Assembly: GCA_029782365.1 (NCBI GenBank)
Contig: JAKOUW010000112.1
Span: 1 to 64,000, forward strand
Reading direction: 5' to 3'
Origin: Chloroflexota bacterium
GTDB lineage: Bacteria; Chloroflexota; Anaerolineae; Anaerolineales; UBA4823
DNA length: 64,000 nucleotides
In this document: positions 1 to 8,318 of the stretch, in pieces
Layout of the letters: the number at the start of each line of letters is the position of its first letter
Numbering within the stretch: the stretch's first letter is position 1
Program-made: the position numbers and the translations under genes
Notes under the pieces: generated by a model
Databases searched by the model: none
The model's input: only the letters and a program-made list of their open reading frames with translations
What the model was told of the DNA's origin: nothing

Positions 1-201
1 GTGCGCTATGTTGATCGTGATCCCTCGCTCTTTCTCTTCCGGCGCATTGTCGATCGTGTCGTACGCCCGGTATTCCGCCATCCCGCGCAGATTGCACCAC
101 TTCGTGATGGCCGCCGTCAGGGTCGTCTTCCCATGATCGATGTGCCCCATCGTGCCTACATTCATGTGCGGTTTGCTTCGGTCAAATTTTTGCTTGGCCA
201 T
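1..201 (-). CDS. tuf: Elongation factor Tu, N-terminal part (runs off the window)
   Basis: EF-Tu is the GTPase that delivers aminoacyl-tRNA to the ribosome. Only the first 67 codons are present. The P-loop GHIDHGKTT (about residues 19-27) and the switch I region with RGITI (about 60-64) are visible. The start ATG at 201 is preceded by AAGGAGA at a 7-base spacing. It is the last gene of a tRNA-Thr/Tyr/Thr-tuf transcription unit on the minus strand, an arrangement known from many bacteria. Confidence 0.97.
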   Translation of the reverse strand, partial: MAKQKFDRSKPHMNVGTMGHIDHGKTTLTAAITKWCNLRGMAEYRAYDTIDNAPEEKERGITINIAH

Positions 202-245
202 GCGTCTTTCTCCTTACAAAATAAGATCATTTATTGCCGAACGAG

Positions 246-318
246 AGCCCTCAATGGGATTTGAACCCATGACCCCAGTCTTACCAAGACTGTGCTCTAC
301 CGACTGAGCTATGAGGGC
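246..318 (-). tRNA. tRNA-Thr (anticodon GGT)
   Basis: A 73-base cloverleaf with a perfect 7-bp acceptor stem (GCCCTCA/TGAGGGC), the T-loop GGTTCAAATCC and anticodon loop TTGGTAA giving GGT. CCA is not encoded. It lies 45 bases upstream of tuf on the same strand. Confidence 0.97.
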
Positions 319-372
319 CTCTATACAAGGCTACGCGCTGCCAGGTCCGTGAACCCGCCAGCTTATGCCGTG

Positions 373-459
373 TGGTGGACAGGGAGGGAGTCGAACCCCC
401 GAACGACGTCGTCGAACTGATTTACAGTCAGCGCCCTTTGGCCACTTGGATACCTGTCC
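373..459 (-). tRNA. tRNA-Tyr (anticodon GTA), CCA encoded
   Basis: A class II tRNA with a long variable arm. Acceptor stem is GGACAGG/CCTGTCC and the anticodon loop CTGTAAA gives GTA. The mature body is 376-459; bases 373-375 supply an encoded CCA, unlike the three other tRNAs of the window. Flanked by the two tRNA-Thr genes. Confidence 0.96.
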
Positions 460-561
460 GTATTCTCTTTGATTAGGAGCCGTTGCCAGCTCGAGATCAG
501 GGCTGTTTTCGAACAGTCCTGATCGCCAACTATCAACGAACCTGTGCGAGAAACTACAGCA

Positions 562-634
562 AGCCGACGATGGGAATCGAACCCATAACCACCCACTTAC
601 AAGGCGGGTGCTCCGCCGATTGAGCTACGTCGGC
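562..634 (-). tRNA. tRNA-Thr (anticodon TGT)
   Basis: A 73-base cloverleaf with acceptor stem GCCGACG/CGTCGGC, T-loop GGTTCGATTCC and anticodon TGT. First gene of the tRNA-tuf transcription unit; a promoter lies about 40 bases upstream. Confidence 0.97.
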
Positions 635-672
635 AATAAGAATTTTAAGGTGCCTTGCGTGAGGCGAATGGC

Positions 673-701
673 ATTATACCAGATGGTGCACCAGGCGGCA
701 A
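673..701 (-). promoter_or_regulatory. Promoter of the tRNA-tuf unit (proximal)
   Basis: Reading the minus strand: -35 TTGCCG (696-701), 17-base spacer, -10 TATAAT (673-678). The start would fall near 666, about 30 bases before tRNA-Thr(TGT). Confidence 0.7.
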
Positions 702-745
702 GACCAGCAGGCAACTGCCAGCAAACAAATTTCTAGCGGCGGATG

Positions 746-774
746 AGTTTATCAGGATTCAAGCAATCCGTCAA
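746..774 (-). promoter_or_regulatory. Possible second promoter of the tRNA-tuf unit
   Basis: Minus strand: -35 TTGACG (769-774), 17-base spacer, -10 TAAACT (746-751), just past the prmA stop codon. Together with the proximal promoter this would give tandem promoters, common for tRNA and tuf genes. Confidence 0.45.
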
Positions 775-778
775 GTGT

Positions 779-1693
779 TCAACGACCGAGGCACAGCGCC
801 ACCCAATCTTCCATCTGTCGGCGCTCAAGCAGCGCCAGGCCGTTGCGGGCGGCGGCTTCCAGCACGCCAGTTTCTTGTTCTGCCAGGATGCCAGATAAGA
901 TGGCGCAGCCACCCGGAGTCACCAGGCAGCCCATTCCTTCATCCAACAAACGGACTAGAACAGGCGCCAGGATATTGGCAAATACCAGCGGCGCGCTGTT
1001 GATCGAAAACTGGTTGTTTTGGATCTCGGCAACCGAGCCCAGGCCAGCCTCCAACCAGCGCTCAACCTGGTTCAAAGCGGCGTTTTGCTGCGATGCACTG
1101 ACTGCTTCAGCTTCGATATCCACGCCCAGGGCGTGCGCCGCGCCCAGTTTGAGGGCAGCAATCGAGAGGATGCCAGAGCCGCAGCCGATATCAATGACCG
1201 GCTCGCCAGGCAGGATGCGCGTCTCAGCCAGTTCCATGCAGAGCTGAGTGGTGGGATGGGTGCCTGTGCCAAACGCCATGCCGGGGTCGATGCGCACGGC
1301 AGTGCGGGCTGTATCCTTCCATTCCAGCCAGGCAGGCACAATTTCCAGGCGCTTGCCCACCGGGATGGGATGATAATGTTCTCTCCAGGCTTCCACCCAG
1401 TTCACTTCCCGGATGACTCTGAATTGCGGCGCCGGGAGCGGGCTGATGCGGCTGAGAAAATACAGGCCTTCTTCGATCTGCCGGCGGGTTTCTTCAATGT
1501 TGGCCTCCGGATCCAGGTATCCGCAGACGCGCAGAGGTCCGCCGGGGTGACCTGCGCCATCTGGGTCGGGGATAATTTGTGTAGATTCGACCACTACGCC
1601 GTTCGGCACATAGCGCGCCAGAACTTCAGCGACCGCCTCTGCCTGTTCGCCATCCACGAGCAGAGAGACTTCAAGCCACGATTTTTCAGCCAC
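779..1693 (-). CDS. prmA: Ribosomal protein L11 methyltransferase
   Basis: This 304-residue protein is a SAM-dependent methyltransferase of the PrmA family, which methylates ribosomal protein L11. The SAM-binding core is clear: FGTGTHPTT, then VIDIGCGSGILSIAALKLGA (motif I) in the middle of the protein, with VFANILAPVL downstream as the substrate/catalytic NIL-type motif. Its start overlaps the end of dnaJ by 8 bases, so it is translationally coupled as the last gene of the hrcA-grpE-dnaK-dnaJ-prmA operon, an order known from Firmicutes. Confidence 0.94.
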   Translation of the reverse strand: MAEKSWLEVSLLVDGEQAEAVAEVLARYVPNGVVVESTQIIPDPDGAGHPGGPLRVCGYLDPEANIEETRRQIEEGLYFLSRISPLPAPQFRVIREVNWVEAWREHYHPIPVGKRLEIVPAWLEWKDTARTAVRIDPGMAFGTGTHPTTQLCMELAETRILPGEPVIDIGCGSGILSIAALKLGAAHALGVDIEAEAVSASQQNAALNQVERWLEAGLGSVAEIQNNQFSINSAPLVFANILAPVLVRLLDEGMGCLVTPGGCAILSGILAEQETGVLEAAARNGLALLERRQMEDWVALCLGR

Positions 1694-2804
1694 CCAGGAT
1701 GTCCTTCAACAAATCAAGGAAACTGCGCTCCTGTGGGCGGACTTCGCTGCCCAGGCTCTTGGCCAACTGCTCGAAAAGGCCGCGCTGCTCCGGGGTTAAC
1801 GATTTCGGAATATCGATATTGATGACCACCAATTGGTCGCCGCGCCCGCCGGTGCGCAAGAAAGGCACGCCTTTGGAACGGACGCGCAGCACCTTGCCGG
1901 GCTGTGTGCCGGGGGCAATCTTGAGCATGGTTGGGCCATCGACCGTCGGCACTTCCACCTCTGCGCCAAGAGCGGCCTGGGCGATGTTGATATTCAAATC
2001 CAGGATGATCTCGTTTTCTTTGCGCCGGAAGAATTTGTGCGGTTTGACTTCAACCAATAAATAGAGATTGCCATTCGGGCCGCCGTTGACGCCGGGCTGC
2101 CCTTCGCCTGCCAGGCGGATCTGGTTGCCGGTGTCCACCCCGGCAGGGATATTCACCGTCTTGCGGCGCGTCTTGCGCTCCAGGCCGTGGCCGCTGCACA
2201 CATGGCAGGGGGTGGAGATCGTCTCTCCCGCCCCGTTGCAGGTTGGGCAGGTGGAAACCTGCACCATGGAACCCAGGATCGTCTGGCGCACCTGGCGCAC
2301 CTCGCCGGTGCCTTTGCAGTTGGCGCAGCGCGTCTTGTTGGTTCCAGGCTCAGCGCCTTTGCCCTGGCAATTACTGCACATCTCTTCGCGCGTAAATTCG
2401 ATCTCTTTATCCACGCCGAATACCGCCTCTTCAAAGGAAAGCTCGACTTTCATCTGAAGGTCTGCGCCGCGGCGCGGCGTATTGCGCGAACGCTGGGATG
2501 TGCGGCCGAACCCACCAAAGCCGAAGAACTCTTCGAAGATATCTGAGAAATCGACCGACGAAAAGTCGGGGGCGCCGGCGCCCTGCACACCCGCATGCCC
2601 GTAGCGATCGTAAGCCGCCCGTTTTTGCTGGTCAGACAGCACTCCGTAAGCCTCGTTGATCTCCTTAAAGCGTTCCTCCGCATCCGGTTCCTGGCTGACA
2701 TCCGGGTGATACTTGCGCGCCAATTGGCGGAAAGCGGATTTTAAATCATCCTGTGTAGCGTTGCGCGGCACGCCCAACACTTCATAATAATCGCGTGGGG
2801 CCAT
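1686..2804 (-). CDS. dnaJ: Chaperone DnaJ (Hsp40)
   Basis: A full-length 372-residue DnaJ that stimulates the DnaK ATPase and hands over unfolded substrates. The J-domain comes first (HPD in ARKYHPDVS near residue 34), followed by a Gly/Phe-rich stretch (FEEFFGFGGFG). The zinc domain has four CxxCxGxG-type repeats (CSNCQGKG, CANCKGTG, CPTCNGAG, CHVCSGHG), and the C-terminal substrate domains follow. It sits 80 bases after dnaK; a strong hairpin lies in that gap. Confidence 0.97.
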   Translation of the reverse strand: MAPRDYYEVLGVPRNATQDDLKSAFRQLARKYHPDVSQEPDAEERFKEINEAYGVLSDQQKRAAYDRYGHAGVQGAGAPDFSSVDFSDIFEEFFGFGGFGRTSQRSRNTPRRGADLQMKVELSFEEAVFGVDKEIEFTREEMCSNCQGKGAEPGTNKTRCANCKGTGEVRQVRQTILGSMVQVSTCPTCNGAGETISTPCHVCSGHGLERKTRRKTVNIPAGVDTGNQIRLAGEGQPGVNGGPNGNLYLLVEVKPHKFFRRKENEIILDLNINIAQAALGAEVEVPTVDGPTMLKIAPGTQPGKVLRVRSKGVPFLRTGGRGDQLVVINIDIPKSLTPEQRGLFEQLAKSLGSEVRPQERSFLDLLKDILGG

Positions 2805-2834
2805 ACGATAAAACCTCGCTCATTAAAGCCAGTA

Positions 2835-2858
2835 GGCAGCCCTGTTTCCAGGGCTGCC
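2835..2858 (-). other. Perfect hairpin between dnaK and dnaJ
   Basis: On the minus-strand mRNA, GGCAGCCCTG and CAGGGCTGCC pair perfectly over 10 bp around a GAAA tetraloop. No U-run follows, so it is not a standard terminator. A role in mRNA processing or stability that keeps DnaK in excess over DnaJ is inference. Confidence 0.7.
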
Positions 2859-2884
2859 GTATCGACAGGGAAAATAAAAGCTGC

Positions 2885-4789
2885 TCAGGCGTTGCGGAAC
2901 TCTCCATCCACAACGTCTTCATCGCCGCCAGGTTTGCCTTGCGGATCGGGGCCAGGGCCGGCTGCGCCGGGACCACCTGGCTGGCCTTGCTGGTACACGG
3001 AGGCGCCGATTTGCTGGATGGTGGCGTAGAGTTTTTCCGTCACAGACTTAATCTGCTCGACATTTTCCGTTTCCATCGCCTTGCGCACCTCGGCTGCCTG
3101 CGCCTCAACTTTGCTTTTTACATCTGCCGGTACCTTATCGCCCAGGTCGCGCAGCGCCTTTTCGGCAGTGTAAACGCCATTGTCGGCGTTGTTGCGCGCT
3201 TCAATGAGCGCTTTACGTCGTTCATCTTCAGCGGCGTGTGTCTCGGCGTCGCGCCGCATGCGGTCCACCTCGGTCTCGCTCAGGCCAGAAGAGGCGGTGA
3301 TGGTGATGTGCTGGCTGCGGCCGGTCGCTTTGTCTTGCGCAGTGACTTTGATAATGCCGTTGGCGTCAATATCAAAGGTCACTTCGATCTGGGGGATGCC
3401 GCGCGGCGATGGGGGGATGCCATCCAGGATAAAGCGGCCCAGGGATTTGTTGTCAGAAGCCATTGGGCGCTCGCCTTGCACCACATGGATTTCCACCTGC
3501 GACTGGTTATCGGAAGCGGTGGAGAAGATCTGGCTTTTCCGGGTGGGCACGGTGGTATTCCGCTCGATCAGCGAGGTCGCCACGCCGCCCAGGGTTTCGA
3601 CGGAGAGCGTCAGCGGAGTGACATCCAGCAGCAAGATGTCTTTGACATCGCCGCCCAACACCCCGGCCTGGATGGCTGCGCCGACCGCCACCACCTCGTC
3701 GGGGTTAACGCCTTTGTGAGGTTCTTTATTGAACAGGCGGCGCACTGCTTCTTGCACTGCGGGCATGCGGGTCATGCCGCCGACCAGCACTACTTCATCA
3801 ATATCTTCAGCGCGCAGGCCAGCATCTTTGAGCGCCTGCTGCACCGGGCCGAGCGTGCGCTCGACCAGGTCGCCGGTGAGCTGTTCCAGCTTGGCGCGGG
3901 TCAGGCGAGTGACCAGGTGCTTGGGGCCGGAGGCGTCGGCGGTGATGTAAGGCAGGTTGATTTCAGACTGCATCATCGACGACAGCTCAATCTTGGCCTT
4001 CTCAGACGCCTCTTTCAAGCGCTGCAGCGCCTGGCGGTCCTGGCGCAGATCGATCTGGTTCTCGCGGCGGAATTCTTCTATCAGGTAATCCATCACGCGG
4101 TTATCGAAATCGTCGCCGCCCAGGTATGTATCGCCGCTGGTGGCATGCACCTGGAAAACGCCATCGCCCACATCCAAGATTGAGATATCGAACGTGCCGC
4201 CGCCCAGGTCGTACACGGCAATCACTTCGTCTTTTCTCTTCTTATCCAGGCCGTAAGCCAGGGATGAGGCAGTCGGTTCGTTGATGATGCGCAAGACCTC
4301 AAGGCCGGCTATCTTGCCAGCATCTTTGGTGGCGTTGCGCTGGGCATCGTTAAAGTAAGCCGGTACGGTGATAACCGCCTGGGTGACGGGCTCTCCCAGG
4401 TAGGCTTCGGCATCCGCTTTTAGTTTCGCCAGGATCATGGCCGAAACTTCGGGCGGCGAATAATCACGGCCGTCCAGGTTCACGCGCACATCGCCGTTCG
4501 GGGCTTTGGCCACCTTATACGGCACGCGGCCCACGGCGCGCTGCACCTCGTTATCTTCAAACTTGCGACCCATGAAGCGTTTGATCGAGAAGATCGTGTT
4601 TTCGGCGTTGATCACCGCCTGGTTGCGGGCCACGCGGCCCACCAGGCGCTCGTGGTTTTTATTGACAGCCACCACAGAAGGAACCAGCCGTTCGCCTTCT
4701 GATGAAGGGATCACGATAGGCTCGCCGCCTTCCATCACTGCGACCACCGAATTGGTGGTGCCCAGGTCGATACCGATTATTTTGCCCAT
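2885..4789 (-). CDS. dnaK: Chaperone DnaK (Hsp70)
   Basis: ATP-dependent chaperone of 634 residues, the usual length. The nucleotide-binding domain shows [13 protein letters not shown] at the N-terminus, [20 protein letters not shown] in the middle and [14 protein letters not shown] further on. The substrate-binding domain and a Gly/Pro-rich C-terminal tail ending in [12 protein letters not shown] follow. SD GGAGG lies eight bases before the ATG. Third gene of the CIRCE-controlled heat-shock operon. Confidence 0.98.
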   Translation of the reverse strand: MGKIIGIDLGTTNSVVAVMEGGEPIVIPSSEGERLVPSVVAVNKNHERLVGRVARNQAVINAENTIFSIKRFMGRKFEDNEVQRAVGRVPYKVAKAPNGDVRVNLDGRDYSPPEVSAMILAKLKADAEAYLGEPVTQAVITVPAYFNDAQRNATKDAGKIAGLEVLRIINEPTASSLAYGLDKKRKDEVIAVYDLGGGTFDISILDVGDGVFQVHATSGDTYLGGDDFDNRVMDYLIEEFRRENQIDLRQDRQALQRLKEASEKAKIELSSMMQSEINLPYITADASGPKHLVTRLTRAKLEQLTGDLVERTLGPVQQALKDAGLRAEDIDEVVLVGGMTRMPAVQEAVRRLFNKEPHKGVNPDEVVAVGAAIQAGVLGGDVKDILLLDVTPLTLSVETLGGVATSLIERNTTVPTRKSQIFSTASDNQSQVEIHVVQGERPMASDNKSLGRFILDGIPPSPRGIPQIEVTFDIDANGIIKVTAQDKATGRSQHITITASSGLSETEVDRMRRDAETHAAEDERRKALIEARNNADNGVYTAEKALRDLGDKVPADVKSKVEAQAAEVRKAMETENVEQIKSVTEKLYATIQQIGASVYQQGQPGGPGAAGPGPDPQGKPGGDEDVVDGEFRNA

Positions 4790-4825
4790 AATTATGCCTC
4801 CAGATAGTCCGAAATTTAATGAATG

Positions 4826-5401
4826 TCAGCGAGCCACACGGACGCGCGCCGGGCGAACCACGCGGTCTCCCAGCCGGTAACCTTGTTGGACAATGCCAAT
4901 GATCTGCCCGCTGGTGTGCTGCGGGCTGTCTTCATGCGAAATCGCCTCGTGTAAGGCTGAGTCAAACTCGCCTTCCCCAGGGATTATGGTCAGGCCTTCG
5001 CTCTCGAGCAGGTTGGCAAATTTGCGGTAAGTCAGGTCCACGCCGTCGGCCCAGCGGCCGGCTTCACCATCCGTGGGACGGTTGGCCAGGGCGCGCTCCA
5101 GGTCGTCGACGATCTCCAGGTAGCGCCGGACAGCGTTGATGGTGGCGTTTTGGTTGGCGGCTTGCTGGTCGCGTTCCACACGCCGGCGCAAATTGGCAAA
5201 ATCGGCCAGAGCGCGCTGCCAGCCATCTTTATACTCATCTGCCCTTACTTGAAGGTCTGCCAACTGCTGCTTCAACAGGAGGATTTCCTGCTCAGCGGCG
5301 TGCAGAGCCTCGGCTTGCGCCTGGCTCTCTTGATTTACCTCAGGCATTTCATTGATATTCGATATGGCTTCCATGTCCTCAGCTTTTTTCTTCCTCGACA
5401 T
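4826..5401 (-). CDS. grpE: Nucleotide exchange factor GrpE
   Basis: A 191-residue GrpE that releases ADP from DnaK. An N-terminal coiled coil (EALHAAEQEILLLKQQLADL) precedes the family signature around YKDGWQRALADFANLRRR; the C-terminal beta domain ends with the typical GYRLGDRVVRPARVRV. Lies between hrcA and dnaK with short gaps, in the usual operon order. Confidence 0.97.
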   Translation of the reverse strand: MSRKKKAEDMEAISNINEMPEVNQESQAQAEALHAAEQEILLLKQQLADLQVRADEYKDGWQRALADFANLRRRVERDQQAANQNATINAVRRYLEIVDDLERALANRPTDGEAGRWADGVDLTYRKFANLLESEGLTIIPGEGEFDSALHEAISHEDSPQHTSGQIIGIVQQGYRLGDRVVRPARVRVAR

Positions 5402-5421
5402 ACGATAAACTCCAGTTGCAA

Positions 5422-6459
5422 TTAGTCTGCCAACATTTCAACGACCAGGTCGCTGAGCAGGCCAGATACAAAACGCACCGCCGAAACCGAGCGGCCGTAC
5501 GACATGCGCATCGGGCCAATAATTGCCACGGCGCCGGTCAGCATACCGGGCACGCCGTAACGCGAAAGAACCATCGAGCATTCACGCAATTCTTCCCAGT
5601 TACCCTCACCGCCGATCAAGACCTGCACACCATCGCCGCCGTTGTTCATCAGTGTGCGTTTGAGCAGGTCTTCCAGGAAAGGCGGCTCCTCCAGGGCGCG
5701 CAGCGCCTTGCGGGCTGCTTCCGGCTCTGCAAACTCGGGCTCCGAGAGCACGTTGCTCAAGCCATCGCGGAACACTTCGCTGGCCAGTGAGCGCTCCACG
5801 CGCACCATCTCGTCGCGCACCAGTTTCAGAATATCCTGATCCAATGAATCAATCAGGTTAACCTGCAGGCGCACAATTTCATCGTTCTGCAAGCCATCGC
5901 ACAACCGGTTGATGCGGGCGGCGGTGGCGCTGAGCTTTTCCTGGCCGACTGGCTCAGCCAGGGTCAGCATCTGCTGGCGCACTTCACCTTCCGAGAGTAC
6001 CAAGACCATCAAGGCCTGGCGGCCGTGGGTAGCGATCAATTCGAGATGCTTGAAGTGCGCCTGGTCGGGGCGCGGCCGTGTGACCAGGGAAGCCGCTTGC
6101 GATTGGTGTGCCAGCACCGAAGCAGCCAGGCGCAGCCAACGGTTGACATCTTGCCCGGCCTGGTAGAACTGGTGAGTGATGGTGTGCTTGGTGCTCACCG
6201 GCAGGTCGGTGTGGCCCATCAACTGGCGCACAAAATAGCGGTACCCCTCCTCCGTCGGCGAGCGGCCGGCCGAGGTGTGCGGCTGGCGCAGCAAACCCGC
6301 CTCGGTCAGCTCGACCATCACATTGCGCACTGTGGCAGGAGAGATGTCCAATTGATAGATATCAACCAGATGCTGCGAGCCAACAGGCTGGGCGTTCTCG
6401 AGATACTCGTGAATGACCAGTCCGAGAATCAATTTTTGTCGATCGTTCAGCTCTTTCAT
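5422..6459 (-). CDS. hrcA: Heat-inducible transcription repressor HrcA
   Basis: HrcA represses class I heat-shock genes by binding CIRCE. The 345-residue protein starts with a winged-helix domain (ELNDRQKLILGLVIHEYLE..., then SPATVRNVMVELTEAGLL and QPHTSAGRSPTEEGYRYFV), followed by the GAF-like and dimerisation domains. First gene of the operon and autoregulated: a perfect CIRCE element lies about 20 bases before its start codon. The Shine-Dalgarno is weak. Confidence 0.97.
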   Translation of the reverse strand: MKELNDRQKLILGLVIHEYLENAQPVGSQHLVDIYQLDISPATVRNVMVELTEAGLLRQPHTSAGRSPTEEGYRYFVRQLMGHTDLPVSTKHTITHQFYQAGQDVNRWLRLAASVLAHQSQAASLVTRPRPDQAHFKHLELIATHGRQALMVLVLSEGEVRQQMLTLAEPVGQEKLSATAARINRLCDGLQNDEIVRLQVNLIDSLDQDILKLVRDEMVRVERSLASEVFRDGLSNVLSEPEFAEPEAARKALRALEEPPFLEDLLKRTLMNNGGDGVQVLIGGEGNWEELRECSMVLSRYGVPGMLTGAVAIIGPMRMSYGRSVSAVRFVSGLLSDLVVEMLAD

Positions 6460-6478
6460 GGCAGTTCCGGTGTATATT

Positions 6479-6505
6479 TTAGCACTCTCGAGGCGAGAGT
6501 GCTAA
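6479..6505. promoter_or_regulatory. CIRCE operator
   Basis: Perfect match to the canonical element: TTAGCACTC (6479-6487), nine-base spacer, GAGTGCTAA (6497-6505). It sits just downstream of the predicted transcription start of the hrcA operon, where HrcA blocks transcription. Confidence 0.98.
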
Positions 6506-6518
6506 CAAACTGATAATG

Positions 6519-6547
6519 ATGATACCATGCCGGGGAAAGAACGTCAA
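6519..6547 (-). promoter_or_regulatory. Promoter of the hrcA-grpE-dnaK-dnaJ-prmA operon
   Basis: Minus strand: -35 TTGACG (6542-6547), 17-base spacer, -10 TATCAT (6519-6524). Transcription would start near 6510, immediately before CIRCE. Confidence 0.8.
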
Positions 6548-6578
6548 GTTTTGCTCCGTTAGAAATAGATATGAATCC

Positions 6579-6607
6579 TTGACCGATCCGGAAGGGGATG
6601 GTAAAAT
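6579..6607 (+). promoter_or_regulatory. Promoter of tRNA-Glu
   Basis: -35 TTGACC (6579-6584), 17-base spacer, -10 TAAAAT (6602-6607). It lies 17 bases before the tRNA and is divergent from the heat-shock promoter. Confidence 0.8.
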
Positions 6608-6624
6608 CCGTCCGCATTGGAAAA

Positions 6625-6697
6625 GCCCCCATCGTCTAGGGGACCAGGACGCAGCCCTTTCAAGGCTAAAACCAGAGTTCGAATCTCTGTGGGGGCA
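6625..6697 (+). tRNA. tRNA-Glu (anticodon TTC)
   Basis: A 73-base cloverleaf with acceptor stem GCCCCCA/TGGGGGC, T-loop AGTTCGAATCT and anticodon loop CTTTCAA giving TTC. CCA is not encoded. A large inverted repeat and an accessory gene patch begin directly after it. Confidence 0.97.
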
Positions 6698-6717
6698 CAC
6701 GCAGTTCGCGTGTCTTA

Positions 6718-6770
6718 TTGATAATAGGGTACAGGCTTACAGTGGCCGTAAACCTGTACCCTTTTATCAA
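6718..6770. repeat. Long inverted repeat after tRNA-Glu
   Basis: Arms 6718-6740 and 6748-6770 match at 21 of 23 positions around a 7-base loop (AGTGGCC); core GGGTACAGG/CCTGTACCC. It could be a terminator-like hairpin for the tRNA, a MITE-like relic or part of an attachment region. There is no long T-run after the stem. Confidence 0.75.
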
Positions 6771-6804
6771 GGCCAAACCTATTGTGCCGCACAAGAGGGT
6801 GCAT

Positions 6805-7014
6805 ATGCCAGACCTTAGAGATTTTGTAACAACCGAAGAAGCAGCTCGCATCTTGCAGTTTGACGTTGAGCACGTGCGGCGGCTGCTGCGTGAGGGGGAT
6901 CTCCAGGGGGAGAAAATCGGCACAGCCTGGCTGGTACTCAAAAAGTCGGTGGAAGAGTACATTAAGGAAACTGAGGGGATGAATAAATTCGATCCACGTC
7001 GGGCACGGTATTAG
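6805..7014 (+). CDS. Small HTH protein, excisionase/MerR-like DNA-binding domain
   Basis: A 69-residue protein made almost entirely of one helix-turn-helix domain of the excisionase type: VTTEEAARILQFDVEHVRRL, then REGDLQGEKIGTAWLVLKK as recognition wing, then VEEYIKETEG. The start ATG at 6805 is preferred because GAGGG precedes it by six bases; an in-frame upstream extension would run through the inverted repeat. A perfect TTGTGC-C-GCACAA palindrome (6782-6794) lies just upstream of the ribosome site and may be its operator. A terminator follows at once. Its DNA target is unknown. Confidence 0.75.
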   Translation: MPDLRDFVTTEEAARILQFDVEHVRRLLREGDLQGEKIGTAWLVLKKSVEEYIKETEGMNKFDPRRARY

Positions 7015-7032
7015 CAAACCAAAAAATTTTTG

Positions 7033-7065
7033 AAACGCCTCCCTTTGCGGAGGCGTTTGTTTTTC
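7033..7065 (+). terminator. Rho-independent terminator of the HTH gene
   Basis: AAACGCCTCC (7033-7042) pairs with GGAGGCGTTT (7049-7058), followed by GTTTTT. It ends the HTH transcript 19 bases after its stop codon. Confidence 0.9.
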
Positions 7066-7130
7066 CTTAACCAAATGTAAGGTTTATGCTATCCCATTGT
7101 ATGCAATAATAGGCATTTTTTATACCCTAA

Positions 7131-7151
7131 CTTATTGTATTGCACAATAAG
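7131..7151. promoter_or_regulatory. Inverted repeat, candidate operator
   Basis: CTTATTGT (7131-7138) and ACAATAAG (7144-7151) are perfect inverted arms around five bases. A looser related site (ATTGTATGCAAT) lies near 7097-7108 and a TTGTGC/GCACAA palindrome near 6782-6794, so similar sites flank the small HTH gene on both sides. Confidence 0.5.
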
Positions 7152-7156
7152 TAACA

Positions 7157-7493
7157 TTATCGAATAACACGATCGTGAACAAGGTTCTCAACATTTCCGC
7201 CGGTATCCTTATCTTCGGGCAGATCCACCAGGTAGCTGTACTGCGCCTGCTCTGGCAGGAAGATGGCTGCCTTGCCCTGGAAGTGGGCGGCCTGCAGCGG
7301 AGCGCGCACCCCGCCGCGCAGGGGCAGGGTGGGTTCGATTTCAGCCTTCACCGCCAGGAAACGGTTGTAAGCGTGGTGCAGGAAGATCAGCCCCAGCACC
7401 GGCAGGCTGTACTCGGCGGCGGTGAGTTTGGAGTTGGCGCCGTTGGTCGGCGGCTTCCCAGAGAGCGGCTTCTAGTTTGGAGAGGTTTTGCAT
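7157..7493 (-). pseudogene. Type I restriction-modification methyltransferase (HsdM), 5' fragment with frameshift
   Basis: The minus strand encodes MQNLSKLEAALWEAADQ, then a frame change near 7440, then ANSKLTAAEYSLPVLGLIFL and HAYNRFLAVKAEIEPTLP further on. This is the N-terminal helical region typical of class I SAM-dependent methyltransferases of type I restriction systems. Only about 110 residues remain: the SAM-binding and NPPF catalytic regions, hsdS and hsdR are all absent. Its ATG (7493) directly abuts the stop codon of the AbiEii gene, which suggests it was inserted behind or coupled to that cassette before decaying. Confidence 0.8.
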
Positions 7494-8318
7494 CTATCCT
7501 CCCAACACCCGTTCCAGGTTTTCCAGGCTCAATAAACTCAAGTCAAACCCCGATTCTACGAACGGGCGCACGTCCGCCTGGATGTTCTGCCAATCCAGGC
7601 GGCGCAGGCGCTGGCGCACCTGGTCTCTCCAGTTGGCGTCGGTCAACGGCTCGCCCTGCCAGCCGGTCTGCTCCAGGGCATTGTTGAGCAGGGTCAGGTT
7701 GGGCAGCGGCCAGGTCGGGTCGCTCAGGTACCAGAGCAGGTCATAAAGGTCGCGACCTTTGATATAGGCGCGCTGCAAAATGGCGTGCAGCTTGCCAGCC
7801 AGCAGTGAGGCCTTGTCATGGTGCTGAAGCTGGAGCACCACAAAGCGGCGCACAACCGTGGTTGCCAGCCCGGCGCCGGCGGGTGGGTTGGTATCCACTT
7901 CGATTTTTACGGCCAAGACTTCGCTTTGCTGCCCGGACAACCCTAGCTCGTACAACAGGCCGGGGAAGCGCACGAAGGCGCTGTGAACAGTCTTTTGGTC
8001 GCTGACCTTGAGCTCAACCGGGTAACCCTCCGGCGTCAACTCGGCCCGAATCGCTTGCAGGTAGCCGCGGAAATTGTAGCGACCGCGGTCGCCTTCCAGG
8101 GCGCAGTCCAAATCCTCAGAGTAACGCCCGTGGGCATACAGAAAGCGCAGGGCGGTGCCGCCATGAAAAGCCAGCGGGATCATCGCCCCGGCGCGCTGCA
8201 AGGCGGCCAGAATGCGGGCCTGCAGGTACTCGCGAGCCAAATTTCGGCCCGATGCCAGGTTGCGGCCTTGCGCGGGCGTGGCAGTCTGCCGCACCAGTTC
8301 AGCCAGGTGCTCTTTCAT
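7494..8318 (-). CDS. AbiEii/AbiGii-type nucleotidyltransferase toxin
   Basis: A 274-residue protein of the AbiEii family (type IV toxin of the AbiE system), a DNA polymerase beta-like nucleotidyltransferase. Visible: AFHGGTALRFLY with the GG motif, RYSEDLDCAL carrying the metal-binding D-x-D, a third acidic strand KIEVD, and the downstream helix KLHAILQRAYIKGRDLYDLL typical of the family. It overlaps the antitoxin gene by four bases (ATGA). In characterised AbiE systems the toxin arrests growth and gives phage resistance; that role is inferred here. Confidence 0.88.
   Translation of the reverse strand: MKEHLAELVRQTATPAQGRNLASGRNLAREYLQARILAALQRAGAMIPLAFHGGTALRFLYAHGRYSEDLDCALEGDRGRYNFRGYLQAIRAELTPEGYPVELKVSDQKTVHSAFVRFPGLLYELGLSGQQSEVLAVKIEVDTNPPAGAGLATTVVRRFVVLQLQHHDKASLLAGKLHAILQRAYIKGRDLYDLLWYLSDPTWPLPNLTLLNNALEQTGWQGEPLTDANWRDQVRQRLRRLDWQNIQADVRPFVESGFDLSLLSLENLERVLGG

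Noticed and set aside
2795-4183. Long plus-strand open frame (462 codons) opposite dnaK
   Set aside because: It is the antisense shadow of a certain dnaK gene, has no recognisable domains and is rich in residues expected from reverse reading of Ala/Val/Asp codons.
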